From: Sunxiuqinia dokdonensis
GTDB lineage: Bacteria > Bacteroidota > Bacteroidia > Bacteroidales > Prolixibacteraceae
Length of the DNA: 64,000 nt
NCBI RefSeq assembly: GCF_001270965.1
Contig: NZ_LGIA01000181.1
Coordinates: 1-64,000, forward strand
Direction of reading: 5' to 3'
Shown one piece after another: positions 1 through 12,071 of this stretch; within the stretch, counting starts at the first letter, position 1; each line of letters starts with the position of its first letter. A model generated the notes under the pieces. It saw only the letters and a program-made list of their open reading frames with translations, searched no databases and had not been told where the DNA came from. The position numbers were made by a program, and so were the translations under genes.

Positions 1-42
1 TTAATTCCCATGCTTCTGGCAGTACCAGCAACCATTTTCAAG

Positions 43-741
43 ATGAGCAGAATTACAAAAAATAAAAAGCTTGCTCAGGAGAAACTCGAAAAGGACAAAT
101 CCTACTCGTTAAGCGAAGCTGCTGCTTTGGTAAAAGAAATTTCATTTACCAAGTTCGATGCCTCGGTTGACATGGATGTCCGTCTTGGAGTAGATCCTCG
201 CAAAGCCAATCAGATGGTTAGAGGCGTTGTATCCTTACCCCACGGAACTGGAAAAGAAGTTCGCGTACTGGCTTTGGTAACTCCCGATAAAGAAGCGGAA
301 GCCAAAGAAGCTGGTGCAGATTTCGTCGGTCTTGATGATTACATTGAAAAAATCAAAGGCGGATGGACAGACTTCGACGTGGTAATTACCATGCCTCCGG
401 TCATGGGAAAGGTTGGCCCGCTAGGTCGGGTTTTAGGACCCCGGGGCTTGATGCCAAATCCAAAAAGCGGTACCGTGACTATGGATGTGGGCAAAGCGGT
501 TGGTGAAGTAAAACAAGGTAAAATTGATTTTAAAGTTGATAAATTCGGAATTATTCACGCTTCGATTGGAAAAGTTTCCTTTTCTGCTGAGAAGATCGTT
601 GATAACGCACACGAGTTCATCAATACCATTATCAAATTGAAACCTACCGCCGCTAAAGGTACCTATGTGAAAAGCATTTACCTGTCAAGCACGATGAGTC
701 CTGGAATTCAAGTTGAACCAAAGTCAGTTACTGACAAGTAA
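43..741 (+). CDS. rplA: 50S ribosomal protein L1
   Basis: Large-subunit protein of the L1 stalk, which binds 23S rRNA and in many bacteria represses its own mRNA. The 232-residue product has the typical opening MSRITKNKK and the conserved [10 protein letters not shown] segment. An in-frame ATG at 10 would add eleven residues unlike the family, so I start at 43. A TAA at 2-4 could be the end of rplK, but too little is visible to say. rplJ follows 11 bases after the stop, as in the usual L11-L1-L10-L7/L12 operon. Confidence 0.95.
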   Translation: MSRITKNKKLAQEKLEKDKSYSLSEAAALVKEISFTKFDASVDMDVRLGVDPRKANQMVRGVVSLPHGTGKEVRVLALVTPDKEAEAKEAGADFVGLDDYIEKIKGGWTDFDVVITMPPVMGKVGPLGRVLGPRGLMPNPKSGTVTMDVGKAVGEVKQGKIDFKVDKFGIIHASIGKVSFSAEKIVDNAHEFINTIIKLKPTAAKGTYVKSIYLSSTMSPGIQVEPKSVTDK

Positions 742-752
742 AAACTGTAAAG

Positions 753-1271
753 ATGAAAAGATCAGAAAAATTGGAGATTATTGATAATCTGACTGAACAG
801 ATCAACTCTTACAATCATTTTTACCTGGCAGATATCGCTGACCTTAATGCAGAAGACTCTAGTAGTTTAAGGCGCCTATGTTTTACCAAAGACGTAAAAC
901 TGGTTGTAGTTAAGAATACACTATTACGTAAAGCTTTGGAGAATTCTGAAAAGAATACCGAAGAGCTTTATGACTCTCTCAAAGGTAATACCTCGGTTAT
1001 GTTCTGCGAAGTCGGAAATGTACCCGCTAAACTGATCAAAGAATTTTCTAAAAAACGTAAAAAACCGTTGTTAAAAGCAGCCTACGTTGAAGAGTCAGTT
1101 TATGTTGGCGAAAACCAATTAGACGTATTATCAACACTCAAGTCGAAGGACGAACTGCTGGGCGATTTGATCGGCCTGTTACAATCACCAATGAAAACAG
1201 TTATTGGTCAATTGCAATCAGGTGGAAGCAAAATCCACGGTATCCTTCAGACACTTTCAGAAAAAGAATAA
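753..1271 (+). CDS. rplJ: 50S ribosomal protein L10
   Basis: Stalk-base protein that anchors L7/L12 dimers to the ribosome. The 172-residue product has the L10 N-terminal fold (FYLADIADLNAEDSSSLRR), the VVKNTLLRKAL segment and a C-terminal helix for L7/L12 binding. It lies between rplA and rplL in the same transcript, 37 bases before rplL. Length is normal for Bacteroidota. Confidence 0.95.
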   Translation: MKRSEKLEIIDNLTEQINSYNHFYLADIADLNAEDSSSLRRLCFTKDVKLVVVKNTLLRKALENSEKNTEELYDSLKGNTSVMFCEVGNVPAKLIKEFSKKRKKPLLKAAYVEESVYVGENQLDVLSTLKSKDELLGDLIGLLQSPMKTVIGQLQSGGSKIHGILQTLSEKE

Positions 1272-1308
1272 ATTTAGTTACAATTTTATAGCATAAAAAT
1301 TAGAGGAA

Positions 1309-1689
1309 ATGGCAGATTTAAAAGCACTTGCAGAAGAGTTGGTAAACTTGACTGTGAAAGACGTCAATGAATTAGCTGACATTTTAAAAACAGAATACGG
1401 TATTGAACCTGCTGCTGCAGCTGTTGCTGTTGCTGGCCCTGCAGCTGGAGCTGGCGAAGAAGAAGCCGCTGCTGTTCAAACAGAATTCGATGTGATCTTG
1501 AAAGCAGCTGGTGGTTCAAAATTGGCAGTTGTTAAGTTAGTAAAAGAATTGACAGGTTTAGGTCTTAAAGAAGCAAAAGAAGTTGTTGACGGAGCACCTA
1601 AAGCGATCAAAGAAAAAGTTTCGAAAGACGAAGCAGAAGCATTAAAAAGTCAGTTAGAAGAAGCTGGAGCTGAAGTTGAACTTAAATAA
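1309..1689 (+). CDS. rplL: 50S ribosomal protein L7/L12
   Basis: Acidic multi-copy stalk protein that recruits translational GTPases. The 126-residue product has an N-terminal dimerisation domain ([15 protein letters not shown]), an Ala/Gly/Glu-rich hinge at about residues 38-56 and the C-terminal domain with [20 protein letters not shown]. Codon choice is very restricted, as expected of a highly expressed gene. A strong hairpin follows before rpoB. Confidence 0.97.
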   Translation: MADLKALAEELVNLTVKDVNELADILKTEYGIEPAAAAVAVAGPAAGAGEEEAAAVQTEFDVILKAAGGSKLAVVKLVKELTGLGLKEAKEVVDGAPKAIKEKVSKDEAEALKSQLEEAGAEVELK

Positions 1690-1726
1690 GAGACTTAAGA
1701 CCTTATTATTAGGTCAGTATTGGTTT

Positions 1727-1770
1727 AGAACCTCGTCCCGAATTTTCGGGATGGGGTTCTAGGCCTTTTT
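1727..1770 (+). terminator. rplL-rpoB intergenic attenuator/terminator
   Basis: A near-continuous 15-bp stem (AGAACC at 1727-1732 pairing GGTTCT at 1755-1760, inner CCCG/CGGG) with a 4-base loop is followed by CCTTTTT. This is a canonical intrinsic-terminator shape. Because rpoB follows in the same direction, I infer partial termination that keeps L7/L12 output above RNA-polymerase output, as in enterobacteria. Confidence 0.75.
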
Positions 1771-1802
1771 GTATATTTATGTATTAAGTTCACTTAATTT
1801 TG
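1768..1802 (+). promoter_or_regulatory. possible promoter immediately before rpoB
   Basis: TAATTTTG at 1795-1802 fits the Bacteroidota -7 element TAnnTTTG. A TTTG at 1768-1771 lies 23 bases upstream, at the long end of accepted spacing. A start 5-8 bases downstream would fall at the rpoB ATG (1810), giving an almost leaderless message. The -33 match overlaps the terminator T-tract, so this is tentative. Confidence 0.35.
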
Positions 1803-1809
1803 TTGATAC

Positions 1810-4800
1810 ATGTCGTTAAATACTGAAAACCAGAGAATTAATTTCTCTTCCACAAAAACTAAATTTGATTATCCTGATTTCCTGGAAGTTCAAGTTAAAT
1901 CGTTCATCGATTTTTTTCAGTTAGTAACAACTCCTGAAAATAGAAAGAGCGAAGGCTTGTACAAAGTCTTCGAAGAAAACTTCCCCATTACGGATACTCG
2001 AAATAACTTCGTTTTAGAATTTCTGGATTACCAGGTTGACCCACCCAGGTATTCCATCGAAGAATGTATCGAGCGAGGTTTGACCTTTAGCGTTCCGCTT
2101 AAGGCAAAATTAAAGCTGTATTGTACGGATCCTGAGCACGAAGATTTTGATACTGTTATTCAGGATGTTTACCTGGGCACTGTTCCTTATATGACTGAAC
2201 GCGGTACGTTCGTTATTAACGGAGCCGAGCGTGTTGTCGTTTCGCAATTGCACCGTTCACCAGGGGTATTCTTCGGACAGAGCTTGCACGCAAACGGGAC
2301 AAAACTTTATTCGGCACGTATTATTCCATTCAAAGGGTCATGGATCGAGTTTGCTACAGACATTAATTCTGTCATGTTTGCATACATCGACCGTAAAAAG
2401 AAATTACCTGTAACAACCTTGTTGCGGGCCATCGGATACGAAAGCGATAAAGATATTCTTGAAATATTTGGATTGGCTGATGAGATTAAAGTATCCAAAT
2501 CCGGTATTAAGAAAGTTGTTGGACGAAAACTGGCCGCCCGTGTATTGAAAACCTGGGTGGAGGACTTTGTGGATGAGGATACCGGTGAAGTCGTTTCAAT
2601 TGAACGTAACGAAGTGGTTATTGACCGCGAAACAGTGATTGAAAACGACCACATTGATGAAATTCTGGACTCGGGCACCAAAACGATTTTGCTGCACAAG
2701 GAAGATCAGAACTTACAAGATTTTGCTATCATATACAATACGCTTCAAAAAGACCCGTGTAACTCGGAAAAAGAAGCCGTATTGCACATTTATCGTCAAT
2801 TGCGTAATGCCGAACCGCCCGATGAAGCCACGGCACGCGATGTGATAGACAAATTATTCTTTTCGGAAAAACGTTACGACTTAGGACAAGTTGGACGTTA
2901 CCGGATCAATAAAAAGTTAGGACTGAATATCGATATGGATACTCAAGTACTAACCAAAGAAGATATCATTGAAATTATCAAATATTTGATCAAGCTGGTC
3001 AACGCAAAAACCGACGTTGATGATATTGACCACTTGAGCAACCGTCGTGTTCGTACGGTAGGCGAGCAGATGTTTAACCAATTTGGCGTTGGTTTGGCGC
3101 GTATGGCACGCACCATTCGCGAACGGATGAACGTGAGAGACAACGAGGTTTTTACACCGATTGATCTGATCAATTCAAAAACCTTATCGTCAGTTATCAA
3201 TTCATTCTTCGGCACCAATGCACTTTCTCAGTTTATGGATCAAACCAATCCGCTGGCTGAGATGACCCACAAACGACGGATGTCAGCTCTTGGGCCTGGC
3301 GGTCTTTCCAGAGAACGCGCTGGTTTCGAGGTTCGTGACGTTCACTTTACCCACTACGGACGTCTTTGTCCGATTGAAACACCGGAAGGTCCAAATATTG
3401 GTTTGATTTCTTCCTTGTGTGTATTTGCCAAAGTAAACGACCTTGGTTTTATTGCGACACCGTACCGAAAAGTTGAAAACGGAAAAGTTGATTTGTCTGA
3501 GGACGGTGTGGTGTACCTGACGGCGGAAGAAGAAGAAGGAAAAGTAATTGCCCAGGCCAATGCCCCGATTGATGAACAAGGTAACTTTGTGAACCAACGG
3601 GTTAAGTCGCGTTTGGAAGGCGATTATCCGGTTGTTGAGCGGGAAGAAGTTCAGCTGATGGATGTTGGTCCAAACCAGATTGCTTCTGTGGCCGCTTCGT
3701 TAATTACCTTCCTGGAGCACGATGATGCCAACCGTGCCTTGATGGGATCAAACATGATGCGCCAGGCAGTGCCACTGCTCAGACCAGAGGCGCCCATTGT
3801 TGGAACCGGCCTGGAAGGTAGCGCCGCTCGCGATTCACGGGTATTGATTTCGGCTACTGGTGATGGTGTGATTGAATATGTTGATGCGGAAGAAATTATT
3901 GTGCGTTACGATATGACTGACGACGAAAAGTTTGTAAGCTTTGAGCCCGAAGTTGTTTCGTACAAATTGCCAAAATACCAAAAAACAAACCAGGGAACGG
4001 TGATGGACCTTAAGCCAATTGTGGTGAAAGGCCAGCGTGTTTCGAAAGGGGAAGTTTTAACGGAAGGATATGCGACACAAGGCGGAGAATTGGCCTTGGG
4101 CCGTAACTTGAAAGTGGCTTTCATGCCTTGGAAAGGTTATAACTATGAGGATGCCATCGTGATCTCGGAACGTGTTGTGCGCGATGACGTGTTGACCTCA
4201 ATTCATATTGATGAGTACTCACTCGAAGTTCGCGATACCAAACGAGGAGTAGAGGAGTTTACTTCAGATATTCCAAACGTAAGCGAAGAAGCTACTCGCA
4301 ACTTGGATGAAGCTGGTTTGATTCGCATTGGAGCCAATGTGAAGCCGGGTGACATCATGATTGGAAAGATTACACCAAAAGGTGAATCGGATCCTTCTCC
4401 GGAAGAAAAACTGCTGCGTGCCATCTTTGGTGACAAGGCCGGTGACGTGAAAGATGCATCCTTAAAAGCGTCTCCATCACTCAAAGGTGTTGTGATCGAT
4501 AAAAAGCTCTTTTCAAGGGTTGTCAAAGATAAAAAAGGCAAAATGGCAACCAAGCCATTGCTGGATCAGATTGATGAAGAATTTGACCGCGCAGCTGCTG
4601 CCGTGCGTGCCAAACTGGAAGACAAGCTTTTTGTTTTGGTGAACGGTAAAACAAGCCAGGGTGTGAAAGACTATTATGGAGGTGACATCATTCCGAAGGG
4701 CGTGAAGTTCACCTTGAAGCAACTGCAGGAAATCGATTACCTGACTGTTAATCCAAGCAAATGGACAACAGATAAGGATAAAAACGACATGATTTTCCGG

Positions 4801-5622
4801 TTGATTGTCAATTACATCCAGAAACATAAAGAGCATGAAGCCGTCGCCCGTCGGAAACGCTACAATGTGACCATTGGAGACGAACTTCCCGCCGGGATTA
4901 TTCAGTTGGCCAAAGTTTATGTGGCCAAAAAGCGTAAGCTTCAAATTGGAGATAAAATGGCCGGCCGTCACGGAAACAAAGGTATTGTTTCGCGTATTGT
5001 GCGCGACGAAGACATGCCATTCCTGGAAGACGGAACACCTGTCGATATCGTGTTGAACCCATTGGGCGTACCATCGCGTATGAACCTGGGCCAGATTTAC
5101 GAAACTGTTTTGGGATGGGCCGGTCAGGAACTGGGATTGAAGTTTGCAACGCCGATTTTTGATGGTGCTAGCCTGGAAGAAGTAACGGAATATACCGATA
5201 AAGCTGGTGTGCCGGCTTATGGCAAGACATACCTTCGCGACGGAGAAACCGGACAGCCTTTTGATCAACCGGCAACGGTGGGTGTGATTTACATGCTGAA
5301 ACTGGGTCACATGATCGAAGACAAGATGCATGCCCGTTCAATCGGACCGTACTCATTGATTACGCAGCAGCCGTTGGGTGGTAAAGCCCAATTTGGTGGT
5401 CAGCGTTTTGGTGAGATGGAGGTTTGGGCACTCGAAGCATTTGGTGCATCGCATATCCTTCAGGAAATTCTGACAGTGAAGTCGGACGACGTACTTGGTC
5501 GTGCAAAAGCGTACGAATCAATTGTAAAAGGAGAACCGATGCCACAAGCCGGAATCCCCGAATCATTGAATGTATTGCTCCACGAATTACGCGGACTTGG
5601 TTTAAGTGTGACTTTGGATTAA
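1810..5622 (+). CDS. rpoB: DNA-directed RNA polymerase subunit beta
   Basis: Catalytic beta subunit of RNA polymerase. The 1270-residue product shows conserved blocks in order: the rifampicin-pocket region ([30 protein letters not shown]), [25 protein letters not shown] and [12 protein letters not shown], and ends in the beta C-terminal region ([28 protein letters not shown]). Length is normal for the phylum. It is separated from rplL by the hairpin at 1727-1770 and from rpoC by 54 bases. In the rifampicin cluster the usual Q, D, H, R and S residues are all present. Confidence 0.98.
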   Translation: MSLNTENQRINFSSTKTKFDYPDFLEVQVKSFIDFFQLVTTPENRKSEGLYKVFEENFPITDTRNNFVLEFLDYQVDPPRYSIEECIERGLTFSVPLKAKLKLYCTDPEHEDFDTVIQDVYLGTVPYMTERGTFVINGAERVVVSQLHRSPGVFFGQSLHANGTKLYSARIIPFKGSWIEFATDINSVMFAYIDRKKKLPVTTLLRAIGYESDKDILEIFGLADEIKVSKSGIKKVVGRKLAARVLKTWVEDFVDEDTGEVVSIERNEVVIDRETVIENDHIDEILDSGTKTILLHKEDQNLQDFAIIYNTLQKDPCNSEKEAVLHIYRQLRNAEPPDEATARDVIDKLFFSEKRYDLGQVGRYRINKKLGLNIDMDTQVLTKEDIIEIIKYLIKLVNAKTDVDDIDHLSNRRVRTVGEQMFNQFGVGLARMARTIRERMNVRDNEVFTPIDLINSKTLSSVINSFFGTNALSQFMDQTNPLAEMTHKRRMSALGPGGLSRERAGFEVRDVHFTHYGRLCPIETPEGPNIGLISSLCVFAKVNDLGFIATPYRKVENGKVDLSEDGVVYLTAEEEEGKVIAQANAPIDEQGNFVNQRVKSRLEGDYPVVEREEVQLMDVGPNQIASVAASLITFLEHDDANRALMGSNMMRQAVPLLRPEAPIVGTGLEGSAARDSRVLISATGDGVIEYVDAEEIIVRYDMTDDEKFVSFEPEVVSYKLPKYQKTNQGTVMDLKPIVVKGQRVSKGEVLTEGYATQGGELALGRNLKVAFMPWKGYNYEDAIVISERVVRDDVLTSIHIDEYSLEVRDTKRGVEEFTSDIPNVSEEATRNLDEAGLIRIGANVKPGDIMIGKITPKGESDPSPEEKLLRAIFGDKAGDVKDASLKASPSLKGVVIDKKLFSRVVKDKKGKMATKPLLDQIDEEFDRAAAAVRAKLEDKLFVLVNGKTSQGVKDYYGGDIIPKGVKFTLKQLQEIDYLTVNPSKWTTDKDKNDMIFRLIVNYIQKHKEHEAVARRKRYNVTIGDELPAGIIQLAKVYVAKKRKLQIGDKMAGRHGNKGIVSRIVRDEDMPFLEDGTPVDIVLNPLGVPSRMNLGQIYETVLGWAGQELGLKFATPIFDGASLEEVTEYTDKAGVPAYGKTYLRDGETGQPFDQPATVGVIYMLKLGHMIEDKMHARSIGPYSLITQQPLGGKAQFGGQRFGEMEVWALEAFGASHILQEILTVKSDDVLGRAKAYESIVKGEPMPQAGIPESLNVLLHELRGLGLSVTLD

Positions 5623-5676
5623 TTCCGAAGCAGCAACCAGTCCTATTATTAACTTGATTTAAATATACATCGATAT

Positions 5677-8600
5677 ATGGCATTCAGAAAAGATAATAAA
5701 GTTAAAAGTAATTTTGCCAAAATAGCGATTAGTCTTTCTTCTCCTGAAGAGATTTTAGAACGTTCACACGGAGAAGTGCTGAAACCCGAAACCATCAACT
5801 ACAGAACCTATAAGCCAGAAAGAGACGGCTTGTTCTGCGAGCGGATTTTTGGGCCGGTAAAAGACTATGAGTGTCATTGTGGTAAATACAAGCGTATTCG
5901 TTACAAGGGAATCGTATGTGACCGATGTGGAGTGGAAGTGACCGAAAAGAAAGTGCGCCGTGAGCGTATGGGGCACATTTCGCTGGTGGTTCCGGTAGCA
6001 CACATCTGGTACTTCAAATCGTTACCCAATAAAATTGGTTACTTACTTGGATTGCCAACAAAGAAATTGGATACGATTATCTATTACGAAAGATATGTGG
6101 TTATTCAGCCGGGTATTAAAGGCCAGGATGGAATCAAAAAACTCGATTTCCTCACTGAAGAAGAATACCTGGATATTTTGGATACCCTACCAAAAGAAAA
6201 TCAGTATCTCGACGATGACGATCCAAATAAGTTCATCGCCAAAATGGGTGCTGAAGCACTCTATGGATTGCTCGAACGTATTGAGCTGGATGAACTTTCG
6301 TACGACTTGAGACACAAGGCCGGTACTGAAACGTCACAACAACGGAAAAACGAAGCATTAAAGCGTTTGCAGGTTGTTGAAGCTTTCCGTGCCAGCAAAA
6401 ACATTAACCGTCCGGAATGGATGATTGTGAAGGTTGTTCCCGTTATTCCACCGGATTTACGTCCGTTGGTGCCATTGGATGGTGGACGTTTTGCCACTTC
6501 CGACCTGAATGACTTGTATCGTCGTGTCATCATCCGGAATAACCGGTTAAAACGATTAATAGAAATCAAAGCGCCCGAAGTGATTCTTCGTAACGAGAAG
6601 CGGATGCTTCAGGAAGCTGTCGATTCATTATTTGATAACTCGCGGAAATCCAACGCGGTAAAAACGGAGAATAACCGTGCCCTGAAATCGCTTTCTGATT
6701 CGTTGAAAGGAAAGCAAGGCCGCTTCCGCCAAAACTTGTTGGGTAAACGTGTTGACTACTCTGCACGTTCAGTCATTGTAGTAGGACCTACTCTGAAATT
6801 GCACGAGTGTGGTTTGCCAAAAGACATGGCTGCCGAACTTTACAAGCCATTCGTCATTCGTAAACTGATTGAACGTGGCATTGTAAAAACAGTAAAATCA
6901 GCCAAGAAAATTGTAGATCGCAAAGACCCGGTCGTTTGGGATATTTTGGAAAACGTGCTGAAAGGGCATCCGGTTCTGCTAAACCGGGCACCCACCCTTC
7001 ACCGTCTGTCAATTCAGGCTTTTCAGCCCGTATTGATTGAAGGTAAAGCGATTCAGTTGCACCCGCTGGCCTGTACCGGTTTTAATGCCGACTTTGATGG
7101 TGACCAGATGGCTGTTCACTTGCCATTGGGTAATGCTGCAATTTTGGAGGCGCAGTTGTTGATGCTTGCATCGCACAACTTGCTGAACCCGGCCAACGGT
7201 GCTCCAATCACGGTTCCTTCTCAGGATATGGTTTTGGGACTTTACTACATGACCAAACACCGCGAAGGAGCCCGGGGAGAAGGAATGACTTTCTATTCGC
7301 CCGAAGAGGTGATTATTGCTTATAATGAAGGTGTTCTTGAAAAGCACACCATGGTCAAGGTGAAGGTCGAAGATATGGATGAAAACGGTGAATCGTTCAA
7401 GCATATCGTGGACACGACGGTTGGCCGTGTACTGTTCAACCAGGTAGTTCCCAAAAAAGCGGGTTACATCAATGAGCTGTTGACAAAAAAATCACTTCGA
7501 ACCATTATCTCCGATATCTTCAAGAAAGCGGGAAATGCTGCTACCGTTGCATTCCTCGACGATATGAAAGACATGGGCTACAAGGCTGCATACCAGGGAG
7601 GTTTGTCGTTTAACTTGAGTGACGTAATCATCCCTGAGGACAAAGCAACCATTGTTGAATCCGGTTACCAGGAAGTTGAAGAAGTAATGGCCAACTACAA
7701 CATGGGTTTCATTACCAACAACGAACGATACAACCAGGTCATCGATATCTGGACTCACGCCAACGCGAAGCTGACCAGCTCGGTGATGAAGACGATTAGT
7801 ACCGATAAACAAGGGTTTAACTCTGTTTATATGATGCTTGACTCCGGAGCCCGGGGTTCGAAAGAGCAGATTCGTCAGTTGTGCGGAATGCGTGGATTGA
7901 TGGCGAAGCCACAGAAGTCTGGCTCAACAGGAGCTCAGATTATTGAGAACCCGATTTTGGCAAACTTTAAAGAAGGGTTGTCAGTTCAGGAATACTTTAT
8001 CTCGACCCACGGTGCCCGTAAAGGTTTGGCCGATACGGCTCTGAAAACAGCCGATGCAGGTTACCTGACCCGTCGTTTGGTTGACGTTTCGCAGGATGTG
8101 ATTATCTCGGACGAAGACTGCGGTACCTTGCGTGGTTTGGTTGCTTCGGCAATTAAAAACGACGAAGAAGTTGTTGCTTCCCTTTATGAGCGAATCATCG
8201 GACGGACAACGGTTCACGATGTGTTCCATCCGTTAACCGGCGAGCTGATCGTTGGTACCGGCGAAATGATTACCGATGAAATTGGTAAGAAGATTGAAGA
8301 CTCACCCATTGAGAGCGTTGAAATTCGTTCGGTATTGACCTGCGAGGCCAAAAACGGCGTGTGTAGCAAATGTTACGGACGAAACCTGGCAACAGGAAAC
8401 ATGTCGCAACGAGGTGAAGCCGTTGGTGTAATCGCTGCACAGTCGATTGGAGAGCCCGGAACACAGTTGACCCTGCGTACATTCCACGTGGGTGGTATTG
8501 CCGGTAACATTTCTTCTCAGTCGATGGTTGAATCGCGCTACGATGGTATTGCCGAAATTGAAGAACTTCGCTTTGTTGAAACGAAAGATGAAGTCGGTGA

Positions 8601-9954
8601 GAAAGTTGGCGTTGTTATTGGCCGACTGGCTGAACTGAAAATCATCGATAAGAAAACGAGAATTCCATTATCTACACACAGTATCCCTTACGGGTCAAAA
8701 TTGTACATCGAGAATGGACAAGAAGTGACCAAAGGGCAAAAGATCTGTGAGTGGGACCCTTATAACGGTGTAATTATCTCAGAATTTAAAGGTAAAGTTG
8801 AATTTGATAACCTGATTGATGGGGTGACCTTCCGTGAGGAATCAGATGAACAAACCGGTTATAAAGAGAAGGTAATTATTGAAACCCGTGATAAAACCAA
8901 AAACCCATCGCTGCGTGTGCTTGATGAAAAAGGCGAAGTGATTCGTACTTACAACTTGCCGGTAGGTGGTCACGTTTCGGTTAGCGAAGGCGACACCATT
9001 GTTGCGGGGCAGGTATTGGTGAAAATCCCGCGTGCTTCAGGTAAAGCAGGCGATATCACGGGTGGTTTGCCACGGGTAACCGAGCTGTTCGAGGCCCGTA
9101 ACCCATCGAACCCGGCTGTTGTGTCGGAAATTGATGGTGAGGTTTCGTTTGGTAAAATTAAACGTGGTAACCGCGAAATCATTGTGACCTCACGGGGTGG
9201 TGATGTGAAAAAATACCTGGTGCCACTGTCAAAGCAGATTTTGGTGCAGGAGAACGACTACATTCGCGCGGGCATTTCGCTTTCTGATGGAGCCATTACA
9301 CCTTCAGATATCCTGGGTATTAAAGGACCGACTGCTGTTCAGGATTACATTTTGAATGAAGTGCAGGACGTTTACCGGATGCAGGGTGTGCGAATTAATG
9401 ATAAACACTACGAGGTAATCATCCGCCAGATGATGCGTAAAGTGGAGATTGTTGATTCCGGGGACACCCGTTTCCTCGAAAAGCAAATTGTTGACAAGAA
9501 CGAGTTCACGCATGAGAACGACTGGATTTACAATAAGAAAGTTGTTGTTGATCCGGGTGATTCAGAATTGCGTGCCGGGCAAATTGTAACCGCTCGCCGT
9601 TTGCGCGATGAAAACTCGGTTTTGCGCCGGAAGGACAAAAAGCTGGTTGAGTCGCGTGATGCCATTCCTGCAACATCAAGCCAGATTCTTCAGGGAATCA
9701 CACGTGCAGCCCTGCAAACCAGAAGTTGGTTGTCAGCGGCATCGTTCCAGGAAACAACCAAGGTGTTGAACGAAGCAGCCATTCAGGGTAAAGTGGACTA
9801 TTTGGACGGATTGAAAGAAAACGTCATCTGTGGTCACCTGATTCCTGCCGGTACGGGCTTGAAAGAATACAAAAACCTGGTGGTTGGTTCGCGCGAAGAG
9901 TACGACCGCATGGTGGATGTGAAGGAAACCGAAAGCCAAAACTACGAGGATTAA
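5677..9954 (+). CDS. rpoC: DNA-directed RNA polymerase subunit beta'
   Basis: Catalytic beta' subunit. The 1425-residue product has the N-terminal zinc finger ([24 protein letters not shown]), the active-site NADFDGDQM motif that holds the catalytic magnesium, and the second zinc site [14 protein letters not shown] followed by the bridge-helix/trigger-loop region ([13 protein letters not shown]). Ordinary length, no split or insertion. The DUF3467 gene begins two bases after the stop. Confidence 0.98.
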   Translation: MAFRKDNKVKSNFAKIAISLSSPEEILERSHGEVLKPETINYRTYKPERDGLFCERIFGPVKDYECHCGKYKRIRYKGIVCDRCGVEVTEKKVRRERMGHISLVVPVAHIWYFKSLPNKIGYLLGLPTKKLDTIIYYERYVVIQPGIKGQDGIKKLDFLTEEEYLDILDTLPKENQYLDDDDPNKFIAKMGAEALYGLLERIELDELSYDLRHKAGTETSQQRKNEALKRLQVVEAFRASKNINRPEWMIVKVVPVIPPDLRPLVPLDGGRFATSDLNDLYRRVIIRNNRLKRLIEIKAPEVILRNEKRMLQEAVDSLFDNSRKSNAVKTENNRALKSLSDSLKGKQGRFRQNLLGKRVDYSARSVIVVGPTLKLHECGLPKDMAAELYKPFVIRKLIERGIVKTVKSAKKIVDRKDPVVWDILENVLKGHPVLLNRAPTLHRLSIQAFQPVLIEGKAIQLHPLACTGFNADFDGDQMAVHLPLGNAAILEAQLLMLASHNLLNPANGAPITVPSQDMVLGLYYMTKHREGARGEGMTFYSPEEVIIAYNEGVLEKHTMVKVKVEDMDENGESFKHIVDTTVGRVLFNQVVPKKAGYINELLTKKSLRTIISDIFKKAGNAATVAFLDDMKDMGYKAAYQGGLSFNLSDVIIPEDKATIVESGYQEVEEVMANYNMGFITNNERYNQVIDIWTHANAKLTSSVMKTISTDKQGFNSVYMMLDSGARGSKEQIRQLCGMRGLMAKPQKSGSTGAQIIENPILANFKEGLSVQEYFISTHGARKGLADTALKTADAGYLTRRLVDVSQDVIISDEDCGTLRGLVASAIKNDEEVVASLYERIIGRTTVHDVFHPLTGELIVGTGEMITDEIGKKIEDSPIESVEIRSVLTCEAKNGVCSKCYGRNLATGNMSQRGEAVGVIAAQSIGEPGTQLTLRTFHVGGIAGNISSQSMVESRYDGIAEIEELRFVETKDEVGEKVGVVIGRLAELKIIDKKTRIPLSTHSIPYGSKLYIENGQEVTKGQKICEWDPYNGVIISEFKGKVEFDNLIDGVTFREESDEQTGYKEKVIIETRDKTKNPSLRVLDEKGEVIRTYNLPVGGHVSVSEGDTIVAGQVLVKIPRASGKAGDITGGLPRVTELFEARNPSNPAVVSEIDGEVSFGKIKRGNREIIVTSRGGDVKKYLVPLSKQILVQENDYIRAGISLSDGAITPSDILGIKGPTAVQDYILNEVQDVYRMQGVRINDKHYEVIIRQMMRKVEIVDSGDTRFLEKQIVDKNEFTHENDWIYNKKVVVDPGDSELRAGQIVTARRLRDENSVLRRKDKKLVESRDAIPATSSQILQGITRAALQTRSWLSAASFQETTKVLNEAAIQGKVDYLDGLKENVICGHLIPAGTGLKEYKNLVVGSREEYDRMVDVKETESQNYED

Positions 9955-9956
9955 TT

Positions 9957-10277
9957 ATGTCGGAAAATAAGAATCAAAATCAGCTGAATATTGAATTGAG
10001 TGAAGAAGTAGCCCAGGGGACTTACTCGAACCTGGCGATTATTACCCACTCCAGTTCTGAATTCGTTCTCGACTTTGTTCGCATTATGCCGGGGATTCCG
10101 AAGGCCAATGTCAAATCGCGGGTCATTCTGACCCCCGAACATGCCAAACGTCTTTTGATGGCTCTGGAAGACAACGTGAAGAAGTTTGAGAAACAACATG
10201 GCCCGATTAAGGTGAGTGGACCTCAAAACCCCATGATCCCACCAATGAATTTTGGAGGACCAACTGCTGAAGCTTAA
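9957..10277 (+). CDS. DUF3467 family protein
   Basis: Small soluble protein of 106 residues, recognised as DUF3467 from the pattern YSNLAIITHSSSEFVLDFVRIMPGIPKANVKSRVILTPEHAKRLL (described in two parts here: a strand-rich N-half and the TPEHAKRLLMAL helix). It sits two bases after rpoC, a conserved position in Bacteroidota, which suggests a link to transcription, but no biochemical function is known to me. The C-terminus (PMIPPMNFGGPTAEA) looks disordered. Confidence 0.85.
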   Translation: MSENKNQNQLNIELSEEVAQGTYSNLAIITHSSSEFVLDFVRIMPGIPKANVKSRVILTPEHAKRLLMALEDNVKKFEKQHGPIKVSGPQNPMIPPMNFGGPTAEA

Positions 10278-10301
10278 TTCTTACAAGACAGTATAAAATA
10301 G

Positions 10302-10336
10302 AAAAGCCGTTTCATCAACCGATGAAGCGGCTTTTT
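10302..10336 (+). terminator. terminator of the rpoBC operon (bidirectional)
   Basis: AAAGCCG-TTCATC pairs with GATGAA-CGGCTTT around an AACC loop and is followed by a T run. The complementary strand also has a T-rich tract, so the hairpin can end the convergent dodecin transcript. Confidence 0.85.
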
Positions 10337-10356
10337 TCGTTCTTGACTCTTTGGAA

Positions 10357-10572
10357 TTAGTGGTGGCCTTCAAACTTGAAGGAAACTTTTAACTTGGTCC
10401 GATAGCTTTCAATTTTCCCATCGGTAATTTGCATGTCCATGGCCGACACTTCAGCAATACGCAAATCCCGCAAGGATTCGGATGCTTTCGAAATGGCATT
10501 GGCAGCGGCTTTTTCCCACGACTCAGGACTGGTACCGACTAATTCAATCACTTTATAAACGCTGTTTGGCAT
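10357..10572 (-). CDS. dodecin family protein
   Basis: Small flavin-storage protein; dodecins form hollow 12-mers binding FMN, riboflavin or CoA. The 71-residue sequence has the family signature VYKVIELVGTSPESWEKAA and the end GKIESYRTKLKVSFKFE, with the flavin-stacking Trp at residue 19. Full length. It converges on the rpoC operon and lies downstream of the oxidoreductase terminator, so it likely has its own promoter in 10573-10683. Confidence 0.93.
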   Translation of the reverse strand: MPNSVYKVIELVGTSPESWEKAAANAISKASESLRDLRIAEVSAMDMQITDGKIESYRTKLKVSFKFEGHH

Positions 10573-10683
10573 AATGACCTCCTTTTTTAAGTGTTTTATT
10601 CATGGTACTCGAAAAAAGGAATTCGGTTTCGAAAAATGAGCTGCTTGACAATAGGTATTTCGGGTGTGGACTTTTGCTCACAT

Positions 10684-10715
10684 AAAAAAAGCCATCTCCG
10701 GGGAGACAGCTTTTT
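10684..10715 (-). terminator. terminator of the Gfo/Idh/MocA oxidoreductase gene
   Basis: On the minus strand AAAAAGC and GCTTTTT flank the inner pair TCTCC/GGAGA, followed by a run of T. It lies about 20 bases past the stop of the minus-strand gene ending at 10737. Confidence 0.8.
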
Positions 10716-10736
10716 CAGGTTGTATCTTTTTTTTTG

Positions 10737-12071
10737 CTAGAGCAATTTCCAGCCGTCGCGGTACTGGTAGTGGAGTTTAGCGGCAGCTGCCCCATCTTCG
10801 TCGTCCACAAAAGTTTCCGAAATCGGATCCCACTTAATGGTTCTTTGCAGGTCGCAGGCAATGTTCCCCAAGGTACAAACGGTGCACGAGCTATGCCCAA
10901 TTTCAACCGGAACAACCGGATCAACCCGGTTTCTCACCGACTCAATAAAATTGATCTGGTGAGGAATCTTGGTTTCGTAGGGAGTGTCATCGTCGGCACT
11001 GTCCGATTTTGGTGGGAGCAGGGCATCGTCCGAAGCCTTAAAATGTCCACGCGAAACTTCGATCCATCCATTCTCTCCGGAAAACTTCACGCCTTTGGTC
11101 ATCTTCTCGTCAAAGGGTTCTGAGGTCATCACCACACCGTCGGCATAAACAAACTTCATAAACTCGGTGCCATCGCCAATCGGAGAGATTTCAACCGGCC
11201 CACTGCGGTCCATGCCCAATGCCCATTGGGCAATGTCGAACATGTGCGCACCCCAGTCGGTCGTGAAACCGCCGCCCATTTCTTTATACCAACGCCAGGC
11301 ACCCCAAATTTCTTCGTGTTTTACCGGATCAAGCGAGATGGGGGGATTCAGTTCATTGTTGAAATGAATGTTTTCAGGGAGCGGTCCCAACCAAAGATCC
11401 CAGTTCAAGTCGGCAGGAATTTCTTCTTCCGGCAAATTGTAGGGAATCGGTGGAGCGCCAACGTAAGCATTCACCTTTTCAATTTTGCCTAAACGGCCTG
11501 TTTGTACCATTTTAACGGCATGCTGAAAATTCGGGTCCGACCGTTGCTGGCTTCCGATTCCCAAAATCCGGTTCGTTTCGCGCACCACGCGCTTCAATTC
11601 CTGGCCCTCTTTAATGGTGAAGGTCATCGGTTTTTCCAGGTAAACATCTTTGCCGGCTTTACACGCGGCAATGGCAATCATGGCGTGCGCGTGATCCGGA
11701 ACCGCAATCACAACGGCATCAATATCATCGCGTTGAATTAAGTCCTCATATTTTTCGTAAGTGGCTACTTCAACTTCGACCTTGTTCTTGGTGTAGAATT
11801 CGTTCACCCGGTTTTCGAAACGCTGGCGTTTGCGGCCATAGACATCGCAACCGGCAACAACACGCACGCCGGGAATCTGAATGAAGCCGTTCAGCAAAAA
11901 CATGGCTTGTCGTCCCATGCCAATAAATCCAAGCCTGATTTTATCTTCCGTGCTTGTTGCCGGCGATGAGCACGAACTTAATGAAGGTAAAAATGTAATA
12001 CCGGCCATTCCAATGGCAGCAGTACCCAGAAACCGTCTTCGCGACAATTCCATTTTAGTGTGTTTTTTCAT
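10737..12071 (-). CDS. Gfo/Idh/MocA family oxidoreductase, Tat-exported
   Basis: NAD(P)-dependent oxidoreductase of the glucose-fructose oxidoreductase family, 444 residues. The N-terminus carries a twin-arginine signal (SRRRFLG) and a hydrophobic stretch ending SSCSS, so it is probably exported folded and perhaps lipidated. The Rossmann motif GFIGMGRQA lies at about residues 48-56 and the family EKPMT motif follows. The C-terminal domain begins near NAYVGAPP. The substrate is unknown; periplasmic members of this group are common next to glycan genes, but there is no such neighbour here. Confidence 0.85.
   Translation of the reverse strand: MKKHTKMELSRRRFLGTAAIGMAGITFLPSLSSCSSPATSTEDKIRLGFIGMGRQAMFLLNGFIQIPGVRVVAGCDVYGRKRQRFENRVNEFYTKNKVEVEVATYEKYEDLIQRDDIDAVVIAVPDHAHAMIAIAACKAGKDVYLEKPMTFTIKEGQELKRVVRETNRILGIGSQQRSDPNFQHAVKMVQTGRLGKIEKVNAYVGAPPIPYNLPEEEIPADLNWDLWLGPLPENIHFNNELNPPISLDPVKHEEIWGAWRWYKEMGGGFTTDWGAHMFDIAQWALGMDRSGPVEISPIGDGTEFMKFVYADGVVMTSEPFDEKMTKGVKFSGENGWIEVSRGHFKASDDALLPPKSDSADDDTPYETKIPHQINFIESVRNRVDPVVPVEIGHSSCTVCTLGNIACDLQRTIKWDPISETFVDDEDGAAAAKLHYQYRDGWKLL

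Noticed and set aside
4513-5331. 272-codon open frame antisense to rpoB
   Set aside because: It mirrors the codon bias of rpoB, has no recognisable domain and no promoter; rpoB itself is intact.
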